A stretch of DNA of 64,000 nucleotides, taken from Daphnia carinata (lineage: Eukaryota > Arthropoda > Branchiopoda > Diplostraca > Daphniidae). The DNA is taken from NCBI RefSeq assembly GCF_022539665.2, contig NC_081336.1, forward strand, positions 1,302,001-1,366,000, given 5' to 3'. A model generated the notes under the pieces. It was not told the DNA's origin. It was given only the letters and a program-made list of their open reading frames with translations, and ran no database searches. Shown one piece after another: positions 1 through 11,270 of the stretch. Position 1 is the first letter of the stretch. Every line of letters starts with the position of its first letter. The position numbers and the translations under genes were made by a program.

Positions 1-37
1 TCTTTCGATCGCAAGTCAATGTAGCAATCGGCATTAC

Positions 38-676
38 CTCGCGTTGTTTGAAATAAAGGAAGATGTCGTGGGCGTACTGAGGTGTCTGGAAAGGATCTGT
101 ACCGCATTCACTGTCAAAATCTTCTACATTGGCAGGAAGGGCCCTCTTTGGCTTGGCATTTTCAGGAGAGAAGTAGATAGTTGCCTCAGAATCAGTCTTG
201 TGTACAAAATATTTTACTGTTAGCTCAAAAGCAGTTGGGAGAAAACTTGTTTTGCTACCTGTTCAGGTACTTTAACTTCCTCTTTGACTAAGTTCAAGGT
301 AAGTGCTTTAGTGGAAGGGCGTGCCAATTGAGGTCTAGCAAGATTAATGTTAGTAGTAGTAGATGAGACTTTTCCTTTGGTGGCCTTCTTTGCATCCTGA
401 AGCTTACTAGAAGCCTGTCATTAAAAATATTACATTTGAAACAATTGAAAAACACACAAGTGGTTAAAGGGTTATTACATTAGTCAAATCTCCTAAAGCT
501 GACCGCTTTTTGTTATCTGATGTAAGAGCAGTATCAGCTTTCCTCTTGTTCTTGTTGACCAGGCTGTTATTCTCAGTTACAGCCTTAAGTGAATTTACAG
601 TAGCCTTTGATGGGTTTGCAGCAGCCCTCATCCTGGTGACCATTTGAGTGATGCCTGATGGCTTGGTAGGGGCCAT
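38..676 (-). CDS. CycB3: Cyclin B3, N-terminal part (gene runs off the left edge)
   Basis: Three coding exons are readable on the minus strand: 676-479, 414-259 and 196-38, all joined in phase 0. The N-terminal region carries basic KNKRKAD followed by KKRSALGDLTN, a motif found near the N-terminus of B3-type cyclins. The third exon reads DPFQTPQYAHDIFLYFKQRE, which matches the entry into the cyclin box of cyclin B3 (DPFQ..YA.DIF.Y.K.RE). The rest of the cyclin fold lies outside the window. B3 cyclins partner CDK1 in mitosis and meiosis and are nuclear. The start ATG (676-674) is the first Met of the open frame. The donor at 37 (GTAATG) is inferred from the match ending at RE. Assignment to B3 rather than A or B rests on the DPFQ...DIF segment. 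Confidence 0.8.
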
Positions 677-1651
677 TATGTATTTGAATTTGAATTCCCA
701 GATGGGTTTTTTAATCAAAATGTAATAAAATAGCAGGAACAAGCTTTGACACCTATTCCTTTCAATCTGATTGAGCTGAAAGCAGAACAGACAGAACAAG
801 GACGTAAGTTTATGATGCACGAAAAGCGACCGTTGGCGCCATGCACCCCATACATTATCCACAATAAAATTAACCGACAGCCACGTATCAGATGAAAGAG
901 AACGACATCCACAAAAAGGGATAAAAAATATTGAAAAAGAAACTTACGGGCAGAAGTAATGTTGACGATTACAGTGCGATTTACAAAATCATTACTTTTC
1001 CACGAAATTATTTTCCCCAACGCAACATTAGACTTCTGAGTTGTCCTAAGATCTACAACCGACTCAACTGAAGTAAATGGAAGTTAAAAGCGCGAAAGTA
1101 AACTGACTGCAGCGAAACCAACGGTTATTTTTCGAAATTCCTACGATGCCAGTTAGTTAAAACAGCTCACCGTTAATGTCGCTAAAATTCATTTTTCGAA
1201 ATTGTGTTGAACGAATTTATTTGTTGAATAAAAAAACATTTTTACCTTATTATATTATTACTGTTAACTTATCGTTGACTTATTCACATTTGAAAACTAG
1301 TAATGTTTATTCTGCTTGTCTTGTCTACTCATTCATCGTCGGAGAGCTTTTGATGTTTTAACGGCTCCATTAAAAACTATGAAATTTTCATTGAATTTCC
1401 TACTATCAAACATTGTTTTCAATTATTCCTATAATTTTAGCAGTAATTATAGGAATATTTAACTGGAATGACTTTTGTTTTATTAAATGGCAACGCTCAA
1501 TATGGCGATGTTATGTTAGGTTGGTAAAAAAGAAAATAAAAATTTTTTGATTAACCAAAATTTCAATTAAAGCAAAAATAAGGCAATAAATTTTAAGTGT
1601 CAATGTGTCAAGAACAAAAACAAATAGTGCTCTACACATTGCCTGATTAAA
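677..1651. promoter_or_regulatory. Divergent intergenic region, cyclin B3 / MBD-R2
   Basis: This 975-bp gap separates the minus-strand cyclin B3 start from the plus-strand MBD-R2 start and must hold both 5' UTRs and promoters. It is AT-rich. I see no convincing TATA box and no ORF with recognisable coding content; the short ORFs at 715-1020 and 1176-1361 look like chance. Confidence 0.4.
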
Positions 1652-4600
1652 ATGGCAAGTTCTGCCGACACCAGTGCAACTGGAACAGAAAAACCGACCA
1701 CTTCGGGAAGAAAAGGAAGCCGAAACCCAAGTTCGGTCAAAATGGAGTTCGTTCCCGGTTCTCTCTTAGAAGCAAGAGATTTTGCAAACAATTGGTTCCC
1801 TTCAAAAGTTGTAGAAGTTGATGTTGAAGGCAGAGAAGTGCTTGTCCATTTTCAGAATTGGTCAAGTCGTTATGATGAATGGATAAGCATGGATAGCGCC
1901 CGCCTGAGACCAGTTACAAACCAGACTGAGTATATTCCTTTCTATCATTATACTATATAGCATATATTAATTCCAGGTTGCACCTGTTTTTGTTTTTTTT
2001 AGAAAAATATCACCTGGCAAAGCTGGTAGAGGCAAAGACTTTAAAGTTGGTGAAAAAGTGATGGCAGTGTGGCATAATAACAAGAGGTATCCAGCTCAAA
2101 TAACCAAGGTTTTGGAACCAGGTAAATTTGTCAAGATTCAAAATAATTTTGATTCATATTTCCACTGCATTTCTTTAAGGAAATTTTGAGGTTATTTTTT
2201 ACGATGGATTCAGCATGCAGGTTAAGGCGAAACAAATGTCCCGAATGTCCAAAGACCAGGCTGATAAAATGGTTTGCATTTTCTTTACACACTTTGCAAA
2301 GTCCCAAAATTTTTAAAATTATTTTGGTATTTTTCCGCTTTAGGAGATACCTTTTCCAAAACAAACAGAAACAGACAAAGATAAAATTGTTGATATGGAG
2401 GAAATAGGTTCAAAAGAAGAAAGGCGAAAGCGTAAGAAAAAGATCGAAGTAGCAGAGCTTTTTCGATGTTACAAAAAAAGACCTTCTAACGAAACCGTAA
2501 GAGACGGAGGGACGCCAAATGAATTAGTTCTAAAAGAGGAAGAAAAAGATTTGCTTATTGACTCTGCTTCAACCCGCGCGCATTCTCCAACGGAAAAAAC
2601 GAGGAAAAAGAAAAAAGAAAAAAAAGAAAGAACGTTGGTCAAAGATCATGGTAATGGTGTTTCACTGTTTATACTATGGATTCGACTCAAGCTGCATTGA
2701 TTTTGCCACTCAGGCGATATTATTAAGCTCGTCGATGACAAGCTACCTGAAAACTGGGAGAAGAAAGCAAAATTCAAGACATCTGCCACTAAGGCTGGCA
2801 AATGGGATGTTGTCATCATTGGGTAAATGATTTTTTTATTAATTTTTTTTTTTTTTTGTATATTAAAATTTTGTGTTTGATCTGACTGGTTATCAACTGT
2901 TAAAATACCTTTTCAGACCCGATGGGAGGACATTCCGAAGTAAACAAGAAATCAGACAATACTTATTTATACGTCAACTGGATCATGACCTGGAGTTATT
3001 CGATTTTCGTTTGGGAGAAAATTTTTACACAAGTCGAGGTCTTGAAGTCCCTGTACGAGCTCGAAATTCAACAGTCCCAACATCTCGAACGCCTAATGCC
3101 CCTATAAAAAAACAAGAAGAATTGAAACCGGCAGCTTCGACGGGCCCATTGCCCACGGAACCTGTCGCCCCATCTTCTGCATCGAACACCACACCTGAGC
3201 CAAATGTAATGGATAAAACACCGTCAAACAAAATGCCCGTTAAGAGTGAATCAACTACAGGAACAAATATTGAAACGGACACTCCAACATTTGTTCCTGA
3301 GGAAGACGGTTACCGTTGTCCGGTAGAAGACTGTCGTAAATTGTTTCGCCGTGATAATCTTCTTGGGGCAAGTTGTTAAAATGAAAGCAATAATTATTCA
3401 TATGCTTATGAGAGTCTTTGCCATCTAGATGCACATCAAGCATTACCATCCAGCGCTGTTGAAAAAGCTTGGCTGCAAAACATTTCGAGTGGAAGATTTG
3501 GCCACTGCTAGAACAGCTTTTGAAACAGAAGAAACGAAACCAGCCTTTGTATCCCATTCCCATTCCATCCTTGCGTCCATCTTAACTCTTCCCCCACAAT
3601 CATCTCCTTCTCCTCCACCTCCTCGCCTACGGCCTAGTTTAGACCGAAAGATTGAAAAAGAAAAGGAGAAAATTGCCGATTCTCCTGCTAGTGACGACTT
3701 GCAAAACTTACCCCTCTCAAAGAGGATCAGCTTAAGCGAGTCACAGCAAAAAGCAGGAGTTGGCGTGTCCGCGAAAGCTACGCGACGGAAATCGGAAAAA
3801 CGCCGCGTAGAATGTACGACAGAAGATGCTCTAACAAACGCACCCGAATCAGGAACAGAATTCCATTCAATGGATTTCGAGTCAAAGGCTTGTGGGATAG
3901 AAGATTCGCTACAACAATTTAAAAGCGAAGAACCTATCGTCTCAACGCTAGATGATATTCCGGGACAAAAAGAATTGGTCCACTGTTTCTGTGGTTCACC
4001 AGAAGAAGATGGCCTGATGATCCAGTGTGAGCTTTGTCTCTGTTGGCAACACGGCATTTGTTTGGCGATCGACACGGAAGAGAACGTTCCAGATCCCTAT
4101 GTTTGTCACTTTTGTCGTTATCCATTCAGAGAGCGACTTTCTCGGCGTTATACGCACGACCAAACTTGGTTGAAAAAAGGTCAACTTCCTAGTCTAAAAT
4201 TTATATCGGGGTCCAGCTCAGTTCCCGCTGATCGTGCGTTGCGGGTGGCACATTCCTTGACCGCGGCCGCTACTGACCTTAAGCAACTATTGCACTCTTT
4301 AAAAGTCAAAATAGATGTTGCCAAGTAAGTATCATTCTTAGCATTTTTTTTATCAGCAGCGATTGCATTTTCTATGTGTACATATTTCTCCAGGAACAAA
4401 GATCATCCAAAGTTGTATCTATGGGCTCAGCCGTGGAATAAAAAGGCAGAACCGGAAATTGCGAATGCTGAAGTTCTCTCAAACGCGGAGTCTAAAGAGG
4501 AACTTAAATCGCCATGTATTGTTTTGAGTTCTTCATTTTTATTTTAGTTTTTTCATATTTTAGTGAATAACTTAACTTTTGTTTTATTTTGTTTGTTTGG

Positions 4601-4919
4601 TTTTCAATTTTCAGTGCCGAATATTCCTCTTCCCGAAACTCCGATCGATGCGACAGATTGTCGGTTGAATCTCTTATTGCACATTGGAGATATGCAAAAT
4701 GAAGTAAATACCAGACTAGAATCTCTGGAAGGCTTATTCGAAGGTTACTTTCATTGTAAAGTTATTTACACTATTGGCTTCTAAACCTTTCTTTGCTTTA
4801 TAGAATGTGAAATGGATGACGGTTTGATGGATACTTCACATGTAGCAAAAATGCTACAAATACTTTTGAAGGATGTTGTCACATTAAAAAGGATGGCGTC
4901 GTTTTCGTGGAGCTCGTAA
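1652..4919 (+). CDS. MBD-R2: MBD-R2 / PHF20-type chromatin reader (NSL complex subunit)
   Basis: Ten exons join in phase: 1652-1929, 2003-2121, 2180-2271, 2344-2650, 2714-2822, 2917-3367, 3429-4324, 4394-4515, 4615-4743 and 4804-4919 (872 aa). In order it has two Tudor/MBT-like repeats (GSLLEARDFANNWFPSKVVE with SSRYDEWI; then FKVGEKVMAVW with RYPAQITKVLEPG), a basic linker, an MBD-like domain (LPENWEKKAKFKT with PDGRTFRSKQEI), a C2H2 finger (CPVEDC to HIKHYH), a PHD finger (CFCGSPEEDGLMIQCELC to CHFC) and a C-terminal helix (CRLNLLLHIGDMQ) shared with PHF20/PHF20L1. Family knowledge: it is a subunit of the MOF-NSL histone H4 acetyltransferase complex acting at promoters. The intron between exons 6 and 7 is GC-AG (GC at 3368-3369) and runs between the zinc-ligand pairs of the C2H2 finger. 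Confidence 0.92.
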
Positions 4920-5507
4920 AGTACAGTTGGAAATTTACTGTTTTCCTGTACCAATTTATATGGCGAATACATTGCGATGTTATAAGGTATTCTCGACAGA
5001 AAAACAATATATATTGTCTTATTAGAAAAGTGCCATAACCAATAGCCAGAATTTGCTTTCTACAATGAAAGGGGATGCTGTTATCTTTACATTGCTAATG
5101 CTATCCTATGTTCGGTGATCTGGTGCTCTCGTAAGAGGTGACAGTCAACCATTGTGGCTTATGGCTGTATCTGATCGTAATGCCACAGCAATCGAATTCA
5201 AATGTGGCAACGTTGCCACAGCTTGGATGTTTGAGAGGAAAATACTAAATACAACACTACGCTAGTTGATATATAAGCACATATACCCGTGGCTGCATTG
5301 CGATTTGAAAAATATTCGAATGTTTTTATCTTTTAGAAATACCAATTTCCATTCTTTAAATGTTTTCACTTGTTTCTTAATTTGGTGTTGATAAGTCTGT
5401 GTTAGTAAGACTTTGTTGGCTCTGTACGCGACGCGCAAACAGAGACGAAAGTAGGTATTCCTTGCATCTGAACCGTGCCGTCTCGAGAATCGGGAGAAAG
5501 ACTCGAG
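4920..5507. promoter_or_regulatory. MBD-R2 3' end and EMSY promoter
   Basis: This 588-bp stretch lies between two head-to-tail genes. It contains the 3' UTR of MBD-R2 and the promoter and 5' UTR of EMSY. I found no further ORF or structured element. Confidence 0.3.
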
Positions 5508-8347
5508 ATGGGTCCCACAATATTTGATTCAACTAAAGAAGAATGTCATAAAGTTTTAAGGAGAATGGGTCAGTTTTTATAACCTTTCTTCGCTGAGTCT
5601 CCTCTGCAACTAATTTATGTGTGCCATTGTAGAGCTAGAAACCTATGGGGCTGTTGTGTCAACATTACGAGCTCAAGGAGAACTTAACAAAGATAGAAGA
5701 AAACTATTAGAGGATTTATCTGTGCTGATGAAGATATCACCTGAGAGACATAAAGCTGAGATACGCCGGGCAGTAAATGATGAGAAGCTTGGTTGCATTG
5801 CTGAACGGTAAGGCTAGCATCTTATCATATTACTGTGTCAAGGTTGTGTGTATTTTTATTTGCCATAGTTTTCCTATTTGTAACAGAAGTTTAAATCTTC
5901 TAAAACTTTATCTCTAGACTGAGTGGTGGAGCAGATACTGAATGGGCTTGGGCACTGGAAGGTAGGAGAGTTGTTCCTCTTATGCCTCGTCTGGTTAGGC
6001 CCACCCTTTTTACATCATTAGCTACAAGTGTTAGCAAAGCTGTAGCTCAAAATCCAAGGATTTGTCTTAATCAAACACCAATCACCAACACTGGTAATCA
6101 CATGTTGTGCTAGTGCCTGAGAGTAAGTGGACGTGAAATCACACCAATCTTTGCAGATGAAGCATCTTCCAAATATGTTCGTGACCCTGATGATGAAGAC
6201 ACTTTGTCTCCAGTGATGGTTCCTATTGCTAGCCCTGATTCAAGCTGCCATAGCAACAACAACTTTGAATCTGATTTCATGGATACACCCATTGAAAAAA
6301 GCATTCTAATTAGTAACACAGCTGATGTCGAGAAGAAGCCAGAAATATTGTCAAAAAAAACTGTTATTCCTGTTAATCCTACTCCGGTCAAAAGGCCAAG
6401 ATCCCCATCAAACCAGGTAAAGAAAAGACAAGGATTTTGTTGATGAGTTGTAGTTGTTTCTTTCATGATACCACATTGTTAGCAGGTTGTGAATTTCTCT
6501 GCCCCGTTACCCAAAGTAAGGGCTGTGTCACCTACTTGTGTGAGACCGCAGCATAAATTAAGTACTGCATCTCAGCCATCACCCCAGCATAAAATAATGA
6601 CAGCACCTCAGCCATCACCCCAGCATAAAGTGATGACTACACCCCAGCTACCATCACAGCATAAAGTAATTAGCACACCTCAACCATCACCTCAGCTTAT
6701 ACCAAGAGGGCAGCAAATCACCACTCCAATACGACCACAGCAGCATTTATCAAACCCGTCATCGCTACCCGTTAATACGGGGAAAATACGTGTACGAGCA
6801 CCCATAGTTCAAGCTAACGCTCAGCGGCCTTCCATCACTGTGCGACCGCCGGTACCTCAATATGCTCAGGTATTCTTATTGTTGTTATTTCTTATTAGAC
6901 TGTTTAGTTAACTATTATCTATTCGGGCATGTGTTCTTCATTTAGTAGCAAGATAACAATCATTTATTCTGCAGGTTCAGCTCAATCAAGCAAGGCCCGT
7001 TACAAACAATGCAGGCGTAAAGCAAGTTGTACAAATTCGTGCTTCGTCCTTGAACCAGCAGCAACAAACGATAGGCTCGTCGAAGGAAACAAGTATCCCG
7101 CGTTCTGTACAAACTCACACACCGGTCACGGTACAAACGGTGCCAAGTGTGGCCTCGAGCATTGGCAAGCAGCTCCCCGGGAAAGCCAATGTGATTGTGT
7201 TACATAAAAACTTGCCCATGGCTAAGACCATAACTACGGTGGCCAGAGTAAGTTCCATACATTTTTTGTTGAACATTTGTCAACGAAACTGCTATTTCAT
7301 GGTCCATAATCTAAAACGTACTTGCAGGACGTAGATCGAAGTGGTTCTTTGAACAAGAACAATTTCCTACCAAAGTCTGTAAGCACACCGACGGGGACAA
7401 AAGTAACATTTCCTAACAATGTTCGCATTATATCAGTCCCAAGCGGGGCGAATGTAGTGAGCAGTGGTAGTGGAATCGCTGGTGTCAATCATGCAACGCA
7501 AAAAATTGTATCAACGACCGTTACGGGAGGAACGACACAGGTATTTTATATTTTTCTTTGAACTATTTTCTCATGTGTGGCTTTGTAACAACTTCCTCGA
7601 CATATTGTGTTGTTATTGATCTCTATTAGAAAAATGTTTACGTTCTTGAACTAAGTAATGAAGCCGTGGGTAAATCGATCATTCTCGGCGATATTATGTC
7701 AACTGCTGCAGCCACGGAACTAAACGGAGCTTCAGTGAAGACACCTATTGCTACGGTTACCGATACAAAAGGAGCCCATGAAGCGAAAGTTGATCGTGAA
7801 ATTCGCAATGAAATTCTTAGTTACGGTAAGCACAATTGATATAATTTTCAGAGTTTATTCCACACTATAAAATGTGTGCAATTTTACATTCATAGAAGAA
7901 GTAAACGATAATGGGTTTAAATTTAAAGCTGCAGACGCCGTCACCGCCCCACTGAGTCATAATTTCACTCCCTGTAACGTTCAATTTCCGACACGAGAAA
8001 ATCTTGAAAAAAATGGAGAACATGCAGTCGTTTGTGCGACTACACGGTTGGTAGAAGATGATGGAGGCAGCCGTGAGGTTGCCAACACAACTAATGTGGA
8101 AACAAGCATACTTGATCCCCACACAGGAGTAATCTATGCCATAACAGGTAAATTGTTGAAAACATCTCATACCGTAATTAGTTTGTTATTAACTTTGTTT
8201 GACGCAAACATAGACGAGCAAACACCTCAACCTTCATTGGAACAGTCTTCAGTGGACATTTTCAGTACGGCGATTGCGTCGGCAGATATAAACATGGAGG
8301 CGGCGGCATACAGCAGCGATGGTGATTATTTTTCCCACCTCTTCTAA
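5508..8347 (+). CDS. EMSY: EMSY-like transcriptional regulator (ENT domain)
   Basis: Ten exons join in phase: 5508-5568, 5633-5807, 5918-6093, 6157-6416, 6486-6869, 6975-7247, 7328-7540, 7630-7825, 7896-8147 and 8214-8347 (707 aa). The first three exons encode an ENT domain: RDECK-like STKEECHKVLRRMELETYG, then ALRAQG-like TLRAQGELNKDRRKLLEDL, then SPERHKAEIRRAVNDEKL, followed by EGRRVVPLMPRLV just as in vertebrate EMSY. The remainder is low-complexity, rich in Pro, Gln, Thr and Val, with four near repeats of SPQHK (6570-6680). EMSY binds HP1/BS69-type and Sin3/KDM5-type repressor complexes and, in vertebrates, BRCA2; those partners are family knowledge. Exon 5 has a tandem acceptor (TTAGCAG at 6479-6485), and the 3' end can be spliced two ways. 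Confidence 0.9.
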
Positions 8348-8502
8348 CTATTTATTTTATAAATAAATCGACAATGGAGAGTCTGATTATCGTCTTATTA
8401 TTCTGTTTTTTTTTTTTTTTCTACATCGTTCGTGCAGAAAATGCCGGAATCACTCGATTGATTTTAACCGACACGTACGACAGTCCGTCAGCGAAATCAT
8501 GA
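8214..8502 (+). CDS. EMSY: Alternative C-terminus of EMSY (candidate splice form)
   Basis: Exon 10 can be read to a stop at 8345-8347, or spliced from GATG|GTGATT (8321) to a strong T-rich acceptor at 8436-8437. That gives a terminal exon 8438-8502 in the correct phase, encoding 21 residues that include ITRLILTDTYD before a TGA. The acceptor is good (long T tract, then CGTGCAG); the donor is weak. I cannot tell from sequence which end is the main one. Confidence 0.45.
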
Positions 8503-8976
8503 TGCGCTTTTGTTTGGTTGTGTTTGGTTTTCTTTTTTTGTCCGGAATGGAAGTACCTATATCCCCCACCCCCGCCCCCTTGTAATCCTACCGTACTTCT
8601 CTATTTCTTGAGCTTGTCTCCACCTTCGCTTTCGAAATTTTGAATTAACGTGATAGTGGTTCCCTTTCTTATTGTTAATTTATGAATCGCCAGACTTTAT
8701 CGGTCCAGTGCAGCGCTTTTTGTCTATGCGTTATGGTCGAGAAAAAGGGAGACAGACAACTACATTAAACTCGAAGAGCAATACACACTTTAAAACTGTT
8801 GACATTTTAATGTCACAGGTCTGATCAAGAGTTTGATAAACAATCAGGAGATCGTATTTTTTTGTAATCAGCCGGCAGATTTTATCACAAATTTTATTGC
8901 TTTCCTTATTTTGCTGGATTGCGTCAGGATCAATGATTAAGTCGGTAAATTCCAAATCAAATAAAATAGCAATTCC
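8503..8976. other. Convergent 3' region between EMSY and the TNF gene
   Basis: The 3' ends of EMSY (plus) and the TNF-like gene (minus) face each other here. There is a C-rich tract near 8561-8580 (CCCCCACCCCCGCCCCC). I see no coding signal. Confidence 0.3.
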
Positions 8977-10387
8977 TTATGACAACTTAACGATTCCCAA
9001 AAAGCTTCGACCCTTGTCCATTAACAAGTGTCGATTTTTTTGTATTTGTTGCAGGTAAACTTTGTCGTTAGCTTGTAGAATCTGTAAAGATTTTACAAAT
9101 TAGGAATCTATCTGAATAGGAACTAAATGATTATGACATTACTTGAACAACTGAGGTGTAGCACGTAATCTCATTATCTAAGATCGTTGTTCCAGCACTA
9201 CATTGAGCTACGATCTTTGAATGGGAACTGTCCGCTCCTTGGCTAATCACCCGTACCTCATAACTGTTGTTATCTTTTGTTGCTGCGTAGCAGAGCTATA
9301 AGCCACAGAAAATTGAATTAAGAATAGAAAAACTTCAAACGTAGCAGCTTTAGAACCTGGGCGTAGATAAGGTACAAGCCAGTGCTTGGAATAACTAAAC
9401 TGGAATTATGGTCTTCTAGTTGAAAACTTTCCACCCCGGCAGGGAGCCACTGTGGATGCCACCGATTAATTATGCCATTCGAGCCCGTGACCGAAAAGCT
9501 CACGTTCCGCTCCAGGTGGATGGCAGTGACTATTAAAAAGGCAAAAAAATAAACTTAATCGATCGTCGCTGATAGCTTCGAGATGCTGTATACATATGCT
9601 GTAGCCATCCCCAAAGAGAATGCTGAGGACAGGTTAAGGATAGATATAGTCAAGGAATTATTTGCAGTATATCTAGTTGAAAATATTAGTTAAATAGTTG
9701 CCCAACACACTAGCCTAACTAGAGGGGTAGGATAAATTCTATTTTTCTTTGGTTTGTTTGGTTTGTTTGTTGGTTTCTTTTTTGTACTTGTTTAAGAATT
9801 GAAAATGAGAAGAAAAGGATTGCAGAAAAGAGATACCCTTAGATGGTGCATTTTTAGTGTTGTGGTTAGGATGAAATTTTTTGTCAGTTGTAGAGTTCTT
9901 CTTTGCCTTTGAAGGCTTTGTATCCTTACTGTTGTAGCTCCCTTTGGAAATACTCCTTTTTTCCCGTATAACAGGGCTTTCATCGTCATCCCTTTCTCTT
10001 GATCCAACAGACAATTCTGCCTTGAGTTGTTTAATTTCTTTCAATTCCAACTGTACTTCAGACTGGAGTTTCAGGATTGTTAAGCTGATCTGTTGAAGCT
10101 CTGCTTCTCTGTCCGATATTCTGGAGAACTGTAGCCCCAAAATTATGCAAGTACTTGCCATTAATACCAGTGAAAGGAACAGCAAGGTTTTCAGGTAAAA
10201 TGTCTGGATTGTGCCTGCACTGAATTTCCATTGCCATTTAGCGCCAATTTCATAGTCACCTATTTTCCCTGACCAACAGAAAACCAAGAAATGAATACTT
10301 TGAAAACCAAAAATCCATACCATACAAGATCCAACTCATTTTGTTTGATTAGTAATTACCAAGTGTTTTGTAGTTCTCTCCCTCCAT
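8977..10387 (-). CDS. egr: TNF superfamily ligand, Eiger-like
   Basis: Five minus-strand exons join in phase: 10387-10360, 10268-9837, 9529-9357, 9295-9143 and 9081-8977 (296 aa). It is a type II membrane protein: a short cytosolic N-terminus, a membrane segment (TLLFLSLVLMASTCIILGL, about residues 31-50), a stalk with a short coiled coil, a furin-type site IREKRS, a basic Lys-rich linker, then a C-terminal TNF homology domain. The domain starts at TAIHLERN, has the strand motif IPSTGLYLIYAQ, YEVRV, a Cys pair (QCSAG and ITCYTS) and ends FLGIVKLS, as TNF ligands end. Eiger ligands signal through Grindelwald/Wengen receptors to JNK (family knowledge). The 10387 start is preferred over the Met at 10323 because the latter is intronic: a good acceptor lies at 10271-10269 and phases fit. 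Confidence 0.9.
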
Positions 10388-11270
10388 CCTTCGGGCTTCA
10401 CCCTGCGTTTTTATATTTTGACCGATATCGTGGTATTTGCAAATAAGAACTGAAATAAGTTAATCAAAATAACGCCATGAAATACATATGTTCGCAACAA
10501 ACTCTGGACTTAAAGATTAACAAATGATGCAGTTTAATAACGATTCTAGGAAACTTGAAGGGAAGGGAAAAGTTGCCACCTTGCTATTTTTTAATGGGTC
10601 GCAATAATTTTGACTTTTCTATTTTTCAAAGAAATTTATGGGAATTAAGCAGGTATAAGAACCTTCAAAACGAAAATTTTTCTTCTTTCAGTTGCTTGAA
10701 TATGGCGCGTCTCGACTTCAAACAGGTGGGCGATCAAGTTACGTAAAATAAAAACAAGAATAGAAAAAGCACGAGGATAATTTTTTTGAAATGACAACGC
10801 AGCCTTTTAGTTTTCATTTGTTTTTGAACAGAGTAAGATGGCAATCTGTACCGTACGGAGCTCAAGAAACACTTTCAGTTTAATAAGGCCCAACATGACT
10901 GTAATTCAAAATTTAAATTAAAAAATCAGCCAAAATACTTTGAAAACAAATAGTCACGATCGAGCAAAGATGCTGAGGGTACAGGTGGATAAGTGGCAAT
11001 CGCAATCTGAGGTCCGTCCTAATTTCTCGGCGATTTCAGGCTATCGTCATATGTAACAGCGAAAGATGTGGCGGGACACCCTCCATCTGAGCGTGTCCAT
11101 AGTTCGACCAACACTACCCGTTAGTACTACTATTGCGTTGTGTTTACGTGAAAAAGAAGCGTTCAAGATAATCTTGATATAGAGGTATGATTAAGATATG
11201 AAGTCAGTGGCACTGCCGTCAACCACCGCGCGAGAAGAGTGTGAAATCCCCCTCCCCCCTAAAAAAGAAA
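10388..11270. promoter_or_regulatory. Head-to-head intergenic region, TNF / C1q
   Basis: This stretch separates the TNF and C1q start codons and must contain both promoters. A splice acceptor on the minus strand just upstream of the TNF ATG (CAG at about 10455) suggests a 5'-UTR intron for the TNF gene. I see no clear TATA box and no other gene. Confidence 0.35.

Noticed and set aside
3443-4075. 210-codon minus-strand ORF
   Set aside because: Shadow of MBD-R2 exon 7; the plus strand holds the PHD finger.
10321-10323. Met at 10323 as the TNF gene start
   Set aside because: Lies in an intron: phase and acceptor at 10271-10269 support a start at 10387 instead.
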